Positions 1 to 5,785 of a stretch of 5,785 bases of DNA are shown in pieces; position 1 is the stretch's first letter; each line of letters begins with the position of its first letter. A program made the position numbers and the translations under genes. Origin of the DNA: Sphingomonadaceae bacterium (GTDB taxonomy: Bacteria > Pseudomonadota > Alphaproteobacteria > Sphingomonadales > Sphingomonadaceae). The stretch covers positions 1 through 5,785 of the forward strand of contig JACFNY010000142.1 in the NCBI GenBank assembly GCA_019454625.1. The letters run 5' to 3'. Under the pieces are notes generated by a model. That model made no database searches. It was not told the DNA's origin and was given only the letters and a program-made list of their open reading frames with translations.

Positions 1-1
1 C

Positions 2-952
2 GAGCTTCGCACGGCGGCGGATGGCGCGCGCGCCATCCGCGAGATGTGGACGCGCGGCGCCCCGCTGATCGGCGCGACCGCCGCCTACGGTTTCGCGATG
101 GCGCTTGCGGAAGATGGTTCGGACGCCGCGATGGATGCCGCTTATGCCCTGCTTGCCGAGGCGCGGCCGACGGCTGTGAACCTGCGTTGGGCGCTCGACG
201 AAGTGGTGAAAGCCGTGCGCCCGCTGCCGCCGGCTTTGCGCGGCGAGGCGGCGTTCGCGCGCGCCGACGCGATCTGCGACGAGGACGTGGCGCTCAACCG
301 TGCGATCGGCGCGCACGGGCTCGAGTTGCTGCGCGATCTCCACGCGCGAAATCCCTCCCGTCCGCTCAACGTCCTCACCCACTGCAACCCCGGCTGGCTG
401 GCGACCGTGGACTACGGCACCGCGACCGCGCCGATCTACCTGGCGCAGGACGAAGGGCTGCCCGTGCACGTCTGGGTGGACGAGACGCGGCCGCGCAACC
501 AGGGTGCGCTGCTCACGGCGTTCGAGCTTGCCGGGCACGGCGTGCCGCACACGGTGATCGCGGACAACACGGGCGGGCTCCTGATGCAGCGCGGCGAGGT
601 CGATCTCGTCGTCGTCGGCACCGACCGCGTGACCGCGAACGGCGACGTCTGCAACAAGATCGGCACGTACCTGAAGGCGCTCGCCGCGCACGACAACAAT
701 GTACCCTTCTACGTGGCGCTGCCCTACACGACGTTCGATCCCGCGACGCCCACCGGTGCCGACGTGCCGATCGAGGAGCGCCATCCCGACGAGCTTGCGC
801 TGCTCACCGGCCCCGGCGCGGATGGGCACGCGACCGTGCGCGTGACGGCCTCGCCCGCCTATAACCCGGCCTTCGACGTGACCCCGGCACGCCTCGTCAC
901 CGGCTTCATCACGGAGCGCGGCCTGCTGACGCCTTCGGCGCTCGGTGCCTGA
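2..952 (+). CDS. mtnA: S-methyl-5-thioribose-1-phosphate isomerase, 5' end missing
   Basis: This cytoplasmic enzyme interconverts methylthioribose-1-phosphate and methylthioribulose-1-phosphate in the methionine salvage pathway, which recycles methylthioadenosine. It belongs to the eIF2B-alpha/beta/delta-like family. The frame is open to the left edge, and 316 residues are visible. Family hallmarks in order are RGAPLIGATAAYG just after the Met at 44, LTHCNPGWLAT with the catalytic Cys (codon 383-385), VWVDETRPRNQGALLTAFEL, and VVGTDR with the catalytic Asp (codon 623-625), followed by NGDVCNKIGTY and PFYVALPYTTFD. The Cys-to-Asp spacing is 80 residues, matching the Cys160/Asp240 pair known from the Bacillus subtilis enzyme. 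That puts about 46 residues before the Met at 44, so this Met is internal and the true start lies outside the window. The upstream frame (ELRTAADGARAIREM) also fits the family. The gene appears intact to its TGA. The next gene starts 69 nt downstream. Confidence 0.96.
   Translation, partial: ELRTAADGARAIREMWTRGAPLIGATAAYGFAMALAEDGSDAAMDAAYALLAEARPTAVNLRWALDEVVKAVRPLPPALRGEAAFARADAICDEDVALNRAIGAHGLELLRDLHARNPSRPLNVLTHCNPGWLATVDYGTATAPIYLAQDEGLPVHVWVDETRPRNQGALLTAFELAGHGVPHTVIADNTGGLLMQRGEVDLVVVGTDRVTANGDVCNKIGTYLKALAAHDNNVPFYVALPYTTFDPATPTGADVPIEERHPDELALLTGPGADGHATVRVTASPAYNPAFDVTPARLVTGFITERGLLTPSALGA
17..40. repeat. 24-bp perfect palindrome inside mtnA
   Basis: The 12 bases GCGGATGGCGCG (17-28) are followed directly by their exact reverse complement (29-40), with no spacer. 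It lies in the conserved N-terminal part of mtnA and encodes roughly AADGARAIR. It could form a hairpin in RNA with a minimal 4-nt loop and 10 paired bases, or be a symmetric protein-binding site. It may equally be a by-product of GC-rich coding sequence. No function can be assigned from the sequence. Confidence 0.6.
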
Positions 953-1312
<360 letters not shown>

Positions 1313-1320
1313 AGCGGGCG

Positions 1321-1836
1321 ATGGCGGAAACCCTGTCTCCGGCCCTGCCGGAGCCGCTGGAGCGCGCCGTCCATGCCGTGCTCCGGCGCTTGCATGAGTC
1401 GGGTCTGAAGGTCGGCACCGCGGAAAGCTGCACGGGCGGACTGCTGGCGTCGCTGTTCACGGACGTGCCGGGCTACGGCCATGTCTTCGAGTCGGGTCTC
1501 GTCGTCTACACGGACGCGGCGAAGCAGCGGCTGCTCGGCGTCGATCCCCGGCTGATCGCGGAGCACGGTGCAGTGTCGCGTGTCATCGCGGTCATCATGG
1601 CGGAAAACCTGTTCGCCCGCGCCGAGATTGATCTCGCGTTGGCGATCACGGGTTTCGCCGGACGGGCGGGTGCGGACGACGAACCCGGCCTCGTCTACCT
1701 CGCGCGCGCCGGGCGGGGACAACCGACCGTGTGCCGGGAAGAGCATTTCGGCGACATCGGCCGCGGTGCGACCCGCCTGAAGTGCATCGAGGCCGCCGTC
1801 GCCCTGCTTGAGGACGGCCTTCCGCCTTCCGCCTGA
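1321..1836 (+). CDS. Stand-alone CinA C-terminal-domain protein (PncC-like nicotinamide-nucleotide amidohydrolase)
   Basis: The 171 residues match the size of the single-domain CinA C-terminal family. Its characterised members (PncC) deamidate nicotinamide mononucleotide to nicotinate mononucleotide in pyridine nucleotide recycling. The N-terminal molybdopterin-binding-like domain of full-length CinA is absent. Hallmarks are KVGTAESCTGGLLAS at residues 30-44 with the expected nucleophilic Ser36, FESGLVVYTDAAKQRLLGV at 56-74 with conserved Tyr63 and Lys68, and GAVSRVIAVIMAENL followed by DLALAITGFAG. The usual AGPxGG...KPVG loop instead reads AGRAGADDEPGLVYLA, lacking the Pro, the second Gly and the Lys-Pro. 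This is either a divergent subfamily or altered activity. The ATG at 1321 was chosen because translation from it gives the family's normal length. An in-frame GTG at 1249 would overlap the preceding gene. The ribosome binding site is weak, and the 8-nt gap suggests translational coupling. Confidence 0.88.
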   Translation: MAETLSPALPEPLERAVHAVLRRLHESGLKVGTAESCTGGLLASLFTDVPGYGHVFESGLVVYTDAAKQRLLGVDPRLIAEHGAVSRVIAVIMAENLFARAEIDLALAITGFAGRAGADDEPGLVYLARAGRGQPTVCREEHFGDIGRGATRLKCIEAAVALLEDGLPPSA

Positions 1837-1875
1837 TTCCCCTCCGTCTCAGCCCTTTACGTGCCGGAAGGAGCG

Positions 1876-1897
1876 TGCTCTATCGCGGGGGAGAGCA
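1876..1897 (+). other. Small inverted repeat in the gap before the M19 gene
   Basis: TGCTCT (1876-1881) and AGAGCA (1892-1897) can pair as a 6-bp stem around a 10-base loop, just ahead of the ribosome binding site. No T-run follows it, so it is not a convincing terminator. It could be an operator, a leader hairpin or chance. The 76-nt gap (1837-1912) shows no clear promoter consensus. Confidence 0.25.
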
Positions 1898-1902
1898 GAG
1901 GC

Positions 1903-1909
1903 GGGAGGG
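1903..1909 (+). promoter_or_regulatory. Ribosome binding site deciding the start of the M19 gene
   Basis: GGGAGGG lies 3-4 nt before the ATG at 1913. The open frame extends back to 1808, overlapping the CinA-like gene, but that extension adds a non-conserved, signal-free stretch. The purine-rich site and the Tat signal starting immediately after 1913 both fix the start there. Confidence 0.75.
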
Positions 1910-1912
1910 TGC

Positions 1913-3073
1913 ATGACACCGACTTTCAACCGGCGCGAGGTGCTCGCGGTCGGCGGTGCGGGCGCCGCGCTGCTCGTCGCCGGACCGGCGTTTGCCGTGC
2001 AGAAGGGCGTGCCGCCCGGCGCGGTCGTCGTGAATGCGCTCGGCGGGCTTTCCAACCCGAATGTCGAACGGCCGGAGAAGACGGAACGTTCCGGCTGGAC
2101 CTCCACCGACGCCGTGATCGACCGGCGCGTGATCGACGATGCCCGCGCGTCGGCCCTCACCGCGGTGAACATCACCATCGGACACGTGTTCGGGCCGAAC
2201 GAACCGTTCGAGCAGACCGTGCGCGAAATCGCGCACTGGGATGCGGTCGTGCGCCGCCATCCCGCCGACCTCCTGAAGGTGCTGACCGCGGAGGACATCC
2301 TGCGCGCGAACCGCGAAGGCCGCATCGGGATCATCTACGGCTTCCAGAACACGATGATGCTGGGCGAGGACGCGAGCCGCGCCGACGTGTTCGCGAACCT
2401 CGGCGTGCGCATCGTCCAGCTCACCTACAACCCCGCGAACGCGGTCGGCGACGGCTCGATGGCGCCTGAGAACCGCGGCCTGACGCCGTTCGGGCGCGAG
2501 GTGGTGGAACGGCTGAACGCGAACCGCGTGATGGTCGACCTGTCGCACAGCGGCGAGAAGACCTGTCTCGAAGCCACGCGGGCCTCGAAGCAGCCGATCT
2601 CGATCAACCACACCGGCTGCCGCGCGCTCACCGACCTGCCGCGCAACAAGACCGATGCCGAGCTGCGGCTGGTCGCGGAGCGGGGCGGGTTCGTCGGCAT
2701 CTATTTCATGCCGTTCCTCAATCCGACGAGCAAGGCGACCGCTGACGACGTGGTGGCGCACATCGAGCACGCCGTGAATGTCTGCGGCGAGGATCATGTC
2801 GGCATCGGCACCGACGGCGGCATCACCACGATCGACGATCTGGGCGCTTACAAGGCGAAGATTGCGAAGGAAATCGCGAACCGGCGCGCGGCGGGAATCG
2901 GCGCGAAGGGCGAGAACCCCGATACGCTGCCCTTCGTGATCGACCTGCGCGGGCCGTCGCAGTTCCACGACCTCGCCGACCGGCTGCGGCGGCGCGGCCA
3001 TTCGGACGCACGGATCGAAAAGATCCTCGGCCTCAACTTCGTCGCCTATGCAAAGGCCGTCTGGGGCGCATAG
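1913..3073 (+). CDS. Tat-exported M19 (renal dipeptidase) family protein with incomplete zinc site
   Basis: This 386-residue protein belongs to the membrane dipeptidase (M19) family, amidohydrolase-fold enzymes that cleave dipeptides, often with D-residues. The N-terminus FNRREVLAVGG (5-15), a hydrophobic stretch and AFA at 26-28 form a twin-arginine signal, so the folded protein should reach the periplasm. Family features kept are VDLSHSG with His212, ISINHTGCRAL with His233, LPRN with Arg244, GGFVGIYFMPF, GIGTDGG with Asp301, and the late GLNF. Two metal features are missing. Where the family has DGHxD, this protein reads NALGG (41-45). The bridging Glu of the VEGG motif is Gln145, in GFQN. 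A normal two-zinc centre therefore looks unlikely: it may bind one metal, use other ligands, or be a non-peptidase homologue. The gene lies 21 nt before the BASS transporter gene and is probably co-transcribed with it. Family assignment is secure, activity is not. Confidence 0.9.
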   Translation: MTPTFNRREVLAVGGAGAALLVAGPAFAVQKGVPPGAVVVNALGGLSNPNVERPEKTERSGWTSTDAVIDRRVIDDARASALTAVNITIGHVFGPNEPFEQTVREIAHWDAVVRRHPADLLKVLTAEDILRANREGRIGIIYGFQNTMMLGEDASRADVFANLGVRIVQLTYNPANAVGDGSMAPENRGLTPFGREVVERLNANRVMVDLSHSGEKTCLEATRASKQPISINHTGCRALTDLPRNKTDAELRLVAERGGFVGIYFMPFLNPTSKATADDVVAHIEHAVNVCGEDHVGIGTDGGITTIDDLGAYKAKIAKEIANRRAAGIGAKGENPDTLPFVIDLRGPSQFHDLADRLRRRGHSDARIEKILGLNFVAYAKAVWGA

Positions 3074-3094
3074 AGAGGCGGGAGGGGGAGTTCC

Positions 3095-3976
3095 ATGTCC
3101 GACGCGATGATCGCTTTCGTCAACACGACCTTCGTGCCCGTGGGCCTGATGCTCATCATGTTCAGCATGGGGCTGACGCTGAGGCTCGGCGATTTCGGGC
3201 TGGTGTTCAAGGACGGCCGCGCCGCGCTCGCTGGGCTCGCGGCGCAGCTCCTGGCGCTGCCGCTGCTCGGCCTCGCGATCGGCATCGTGTTCCCCCTGCC
3301 GCCCGAACTTGCGCTCGGCGTCTTCATCCTCGGCATCTGCCCGGCCGGCACGACCTCGAACGCGCTGACGTTCATCGCGCGCGGCAACGTGGCGCTCGCC
3401 GTGGTGCTGACGGCGATGTCCAGCCTCGTGACGGTGTTCTCGATTCCCGTGCTGCTCGACTGGGGGCTGCGCCATTTCGGGCTCGAGGGCACCGTGCCGG
3501 CGCTGTCGGTCGGCGACACGATGCTCCAGCTTGCGCGGATCACCGTGCTGCCGGTGGCGGTGGGGATGCTCGTCTGCCGCTTCGCGCCGGGCGCCGCCGA
3601 AAGGATGAGCGGCTGGCTGCGGCCCGTGGCGATGATCGTGCTGTTCGGCGTCATCGCCTTCGCCGTGGGCGTCAGCGCCGAGATGGTGCTCGCGAACCTG
3701 CTGAGCGCGGGCCCCGCGATCTGGACGATGAACATCGTTGCGATGGCGGCGGGGCTCGGCATCGGGCGTGCCTGCGGCGTCAACCGCCGCGACGCCATGA
3801 CGCTCGCCATTGAGGTCGGTGTGCAGAACGTCACGCTCGCCACGTTCCTGACGCTGACCGTGCTGGGCAGCCTGCCGCTCGCCGTTACCCAGAACATCTA
3901 CGGAGTCGCCATGATCGTGAACGCCCTGCTCCTCGTCCGCTGGTTTCGCGCCCGCATCGCGCGGGAGGCCGCATGA
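3095..3976 (+). CDS. Bile acid:sodium symporter (BASS) family transporter
   Basis: This is a 293-residue inner-membrane protein, close to the usual length of bacterial BASS/ASBT transporters, which import organic anions with sodium. About nine hydrophobic segments are visible (roughly 8-28, 43-66, 72-90, 97-120, 148-162, 178-198, 204-224, 236-258, 264-284), against ten helices in the solved bacterial ASBT fold. Two diagnostic crossover regions are intact: ICPAGTTSNALTFIARGNVAL at 81-101, and LAIEVGVQN at 238-245. In the latter, Glu240 and Gln244 correspond to known sodium-site residues of the family. The substrate cannot be predicted, since family members carry bile acids, keto acids, pantothenate and other anions. 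Purine-rich GGAGGGGGAG (3081-3090) precedes the ATG at 3095. The stop overlaps the next start by ATGA, so translation is likely coupled with the OCD-family gene. Confidence 0.93.
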   Translation: MSDAMIAFVNTTFVPVGLMLIMFSMGLTLRLGDFGLVFKDGRAALAGLAAQLLALPLLGLAIGIVFPLPPELALGVFILGICPAGTTSNALTFIARGNVALAVVLTAMSSLVTVFSIPVLLDWGLRHFGLEGTVPALSVGDTMLQLARITVLPVAVGMLVCRFAPGAAERMSGWLRPVAMIVLFGVIAFAVGVSAEMVLANLLSAGPAIWTMNIVAMAAGLGIGRACGVNRRDAMTLAIEVGVQNVTLATFLTLTVLGSLPLAVTQNIYGVAMIVNALLLVRWFRARIAREAA

Positions 3977-4956
3977 GCGCGCCGCTGCTGATCGTCGGGG
4001 CCGCGGACGTCGAACGCCTGCTCGGCTATGAGGACTGCATCCGGCTGGTGCGCGAGGCGATGGTTGCGCTCGCGCGCGGCGAGACGCGGCAGCCGCTCCG
4101 GAACATCGTCGACCTCGACGGCGGCAACGCCTTCGGCGTGATGCCGGGCGCGATGCTCGGCGGCACGTTCGGCGCCAAGATCGTCAGCGTCTATCCGGGC
4201 AATTTCGCGCTCGGCAAGCACTCGCATCAGGGCATCGTCGTGCTGTTCGAGCCCGAAGGCGGCGCGCCCGTCGCCATCGTCGACGGCAGCATCGTGACGG
4301 CGATCCGCACCGCCGCCGCGTCCGCCGCGGCCACCGATGCGCTCGCGCAGCCGGGGCCCTCGCGGCTCGCGATCCTCGGCTACGGCGAGCAGGCATGGCG
4401 TCACGCCGCGGCGGTGCGGCACGTGCGTCCGATCACGGGCGTCAGCGTGTGGGGGCGTTCGGCGGAGCAGGCGAAGCGCTTCGCGCTGCGCGTGCGCGAG
4501 GAGCTGGGCCTCGATGCCGAGGCCGCGGCCGACGTGGCGGGCGCCGTCAGCGATGTCGACATCATCTGCACGACGACGGCCGCCGCCGAACCGATTCTCG
4601 CCCTCGCCGACGTGAGGCCGGGCACGCATATCAACGTCGTGGGGTCGAGCCGCGCCGGTCCTGCCGAGATCGCGAACGACCTCGTCGTGGCGTCGCGCTT
4701 CATCGCCGACTACCGGCCGGGCGTTCTCGCGCAGGGCGCCGAGTTCCTGAACGCGAAGGCGGCGGGCGTGGTGGACGACGCGCATGTCGTGGGTGAAATT
4801 GGCGAAGTATTCGACGGGACGCTCGACGGGCGCACCGGAGACGATGAAATTACCATCTACAAGTCGCTTGGCCACATCGTGCAGGATCTTGTAGCGGGCT
4901 GGCACGTCTTCGAGCAGGCGAAAAAGCAGGGCCTCGGGACGACGGCGGCCTTCTAG
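3973..4956 (+). CDS. Ornithine cyclodeaminase/mu-crystallin family NAD(P)-dependent oxidoreductase
   Basis: This 327-residue protein is the normal length for the OCD/mu-crystallin/archaeal alanine dehydrogenase family, which works on amino acids or cyclic imines in the cytoplasm. FGAKIVSVYPGN carries Lys69, and VDGSIVTAIRTAAASAAAT carries Arg112; both are conserved substrate-carboxylate-binding positions. The Rossmann dinucleotide loop ILGYGEQA is at 134-141. HINVVGSSRAGPAEI (219-233) precedes the late KSLGHIVQDL (297-306). In true ornithine cyclodeaminases and family alanine dehydrogenases the stretch after 'HIN' carries a catalytic Asp (VGGDCPGKTEL-like). Here Ser225-Ser226 stand in its place, resembling mu-crystallin (VGASRPDWREL). 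That favours a ketimine or 1-pyrroline-2-carboxylate reductase over ornithine deamination, by inference only. The start overlaps the transporter stop by ATGA, with GGGAGG at 3963-3968. It is the last plus-strand gene of the trio, and its TAG lies within the CTAG shared with hrpB. Confidence 0.9.
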   Translation: MSAPLLIVGAADVERLLGYEDCIRLVREAMVALARGETRQPLRNIVDLDGGNAFGVMPGAMLGGTFGAKIVSVYPGNFALGKHSHQGIVVLFEPEGGAPVAIVDGSIVTAIRTAAASAAATDALAQPGPSRLAILGYGEQAWRHAAAVRHVRPITGVSVWGRSAEQAKRFALRVREELGLDAEAAADVAGAVSDVDIICTTTAAAEPILALADVRPGTHINVVGSSRAGPAEIANDLVVASRFIADYRPGVLAQGAEFLNAKAAGVVDDAHVVGEIGEVFDGTLDGRTGDDEITIYKSLGHIVQDLVAGWHVFEQAKKQGLGTTAAF

Positions 4957-5785
4957 CGCGCGTCGGCGCGCTTGGTGCGGAGCGTCGGAAGGGCGGCGGC
5001 GGGGTCGTCCGGCCATGGATGCTTCGGATAGCGGCCGCGCATCTCCTTCGCGACCGCCGCCCAGCTTCCCGACCAGAAGCCGGGCAGGTCCGTCGTGGTC
5101 TGGATCGGGCGCCCGGCGGGTGAGGTGAGGCGCAGCACGAGCGGCACGCCCCCGGCCACCACCGGATGGGCGCGGACGCCGAACAGCGCCTGCACGCGAA
5201 GCTCGACCGCCGGGCCGCCCTCCGCCGCGTAGTCGATGGCGTGACGGCTGCCGAGCGGCGACACGAACGCTTCGGGGGCAAGGCGGTCGACGGCGGTCTT
5301 GCCCGCCCAGCCGAGACGCGCCTCCAGCATGTGCGTGAGCGCCGACGCGCTGACGGCGCCGAGCGATCGTTTGCCTTCGAGGAGCGGCGGCAGCCAGTCA
5401 TCGAGGTCGGCGGCGAGCACCGCGTCGCCGATGTCCGGGATCGCGGGATCGACGCGGCGCGCGAAGGCGGCGCGGCGTTGCAGCGCGCGGGCATGGTCGG
5501 AGAACGGCAGCGCCGCGAGGCCGCGCTTGCGCGCGCTTTCGAGAAGCGCGGCGCTCACGGCGGCGGGGTCGGGGCTGTCGTCCTGCCCCGCCGACAGCGC
5601 CAGATTGCCGAGACGGCGCTCGCGAGTGGCGACGATGCCGCCGGTGCCTTCGTCGAAACGCACGCGGCGGGCGGTCTCGATGCTGCCTGCGAACAGCGAT
5701 TCGACGAGGTCGGGCGCGATTGCTGCCGCCGCGAGGATGCGTGCGCCGGAGGCCGCGCCCTGCACCTCGGCGACCGCCAGATACG
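4953..5785 (-). CDS. hrpB: ATP-dependent helicase HrpB, C-terminal part
   Basis: This is the C-terminal 276 residues of a DEAH-type helicase of the HrpB family. The start and both helicase core domains lie beyond the right edge; whole proteins are usually about 800-850 residues. The frame is open to the edge and begins YLAVAEVQGAASGARILAAAAI, typical of the link after the helicase core. The HrpB-specific C-terminal domain follows. It includes DIGDAVLAADLDDWLPPLL, the segment around APEAFVSPLGSRHAIDYA, VQALFGVRAHPVVAGGVPLVLRLTSPAGRPIQTT, and the diagnostic end DLPGFWSGSWAAVAKEMRGR with YPKHPWPDDP after it. The stop falls 13 residues after PWPDDPAAALPTL begins to diverge, so the C-terminus looks complete. 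HrpB's cellular role is poorly defined, with nucleic-acid unwinding assumed from homology. It converges on the OCD-family gene with overlapping stop codons. An in-frame GTG at 5763-5765 is internal and not the start. Confidence 0.93.
   Translation of the reverse strand, partial: YLAVAEVQGAASGARILAAAAIAPDLVESLFAGSIETARRVRFDEGTGGIVATRERRLGNLALSAGQDDSPDPAAVSAALLESARKRGLAALPFSDHARALQRRAAFARRVDPAIPDIGDAVLAADLDDWLPPLLEGKRSLGAVSASALTHMLEARLGWAGKTAVDRLAPEAFVSPLGSRHAIDYAAEGGPAVELRVQALFGVRAHPVVAGGVPLVLRLTSPAGRPIQTTTDLPGFWSGSWAAVAKEMRGRYPKHPWPDDPAAALPTLRTKRADAR
4955..4972. terminator. GC-rich hairpin at the convergent gene ends, possible weak bidirectional terminator
   Basis: AGCGCGC (4955-4961) pairs perfectly with GCGCGCT (4966-4972) around the 4-base loop GTCG. 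It starts on the last two bases of the plus-strand TAG and lies inside the last codons of hrpB. No T-run follows on either strand, so it is not a classical intrinsic terminator. It may stabilise mRNA 3' ends or slow polymerase between the two convergent units. No other terminator is visible between them. Confidence 0.35.

Noticed and set aside
1808..1912. N-terminal extension of the M19 protein, starting inside the CinA-like gene.
   Set aside because: The strong ribosome binding site at 1903-1909 and the Tat signal directly after the ATG at 1913 show the true start. The extension would bury the signal peptide.
1880..3475. A 531-codon open frame on the minus strand opposite the M19 and BASS genes.
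   Set aside because: Its translation is rich in Arg, His, Ala, Gln and Glu without any recognisable domain, and it lies antisense to two strongly conserved genes. This is typical of mirror frames in GC-rich DNA.
3046..3897. A 283-codon minus-strand open frame opposite the transporter gene.
   Set aside because: Ser/Thr/Pro/Ala-rich composition mirrors the hydrophobic codons of the transporter. It has no motif and no ribosome binding site worth naming.
4790..4870. A slightly less GC-rich patch near the end of the OCD-family gene, as a possible transferred segment.
   Set aside because: It is short, encodes family-conserved residues up to the KSLGHIVQDL motif, and the frame is uninterrupted; normal variation explains it.
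3898..5016. A 372-codon minus-strand open frame opposite the OCD-family gene.
   Set aside because: It is Arg/His/Asp-rich without domains, overlaps the real hrpB end in another frame, and covers a gene with clear family motifs on the plus strand.

Overview
The window is very GC-rich (roughly 70% by eye, with strong G/C at third codon positions) and gene-dense, with no tRNA, rRNA, CRISPR or mobile element visible. Gene content and protein style suggest an alphaproteobacterium. The evidence is mtnA, a Tat-exported M19-type protein, a short stand-alone CinA/PncC protein and an HrpB helicase close together; a sphingomonad-like lineage is possible but cannot be fixed from this sequence alone.

Layout: positions 2-952 hold the 3' seven-eighths or so of mtnA (methionine salvage), cut by the left edge. 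Next comes a small membrane-anchored protein (1022-1312) ending in the [14 protein letters not shown] tail. A stand-alone CinA C-terminal-domain protein (1321-1836) follows 8 nt later. After a 76-nt gap there is a tight three-gene group: a Tat-signal M19 dipeptidase-like protein (1913-3073), a bile acid:sodium symporter (BASS) family transporter (3095-3976) and an ornithine cyclodeaminase/mu-crystallin family NAD(P)-dependent enzyme (3973-4956). The last two overlap by an ATGA. On the minus strand, the C-terminal third of the helicase HrpB (4953-5785) runs in from the right edge. It meets the cyclodeaminase-family gene tail to tail in one CTAG, so the two stop codons overlap.

How the genes may work together: the M19-like/BASS/OCD-family trio looks like one transcriptional unit for a small organic acid or amino-acid-like compound (periplasmic step, sodium-coupled uptake, cytoplasmic redox step). 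The substrate is unknown. The most unusual point is that the M19 protein lacks the HxD motif and the bridging glutamate of the family's binuclear zinc site but keeps the two later histidines and the late aspartate. The OCD-family enzyme also lacks the catalytic aspartate of true ornithine cyclodeaminases and looks more like a ketimine or pyrroline-2-carboxylate reductase. Together these suggest the usual automatic names, 'dipeptidase' and 'ornithine cyclodeaminase', may mislead here. Every stretch longer than 300 bases is covered by a gene.
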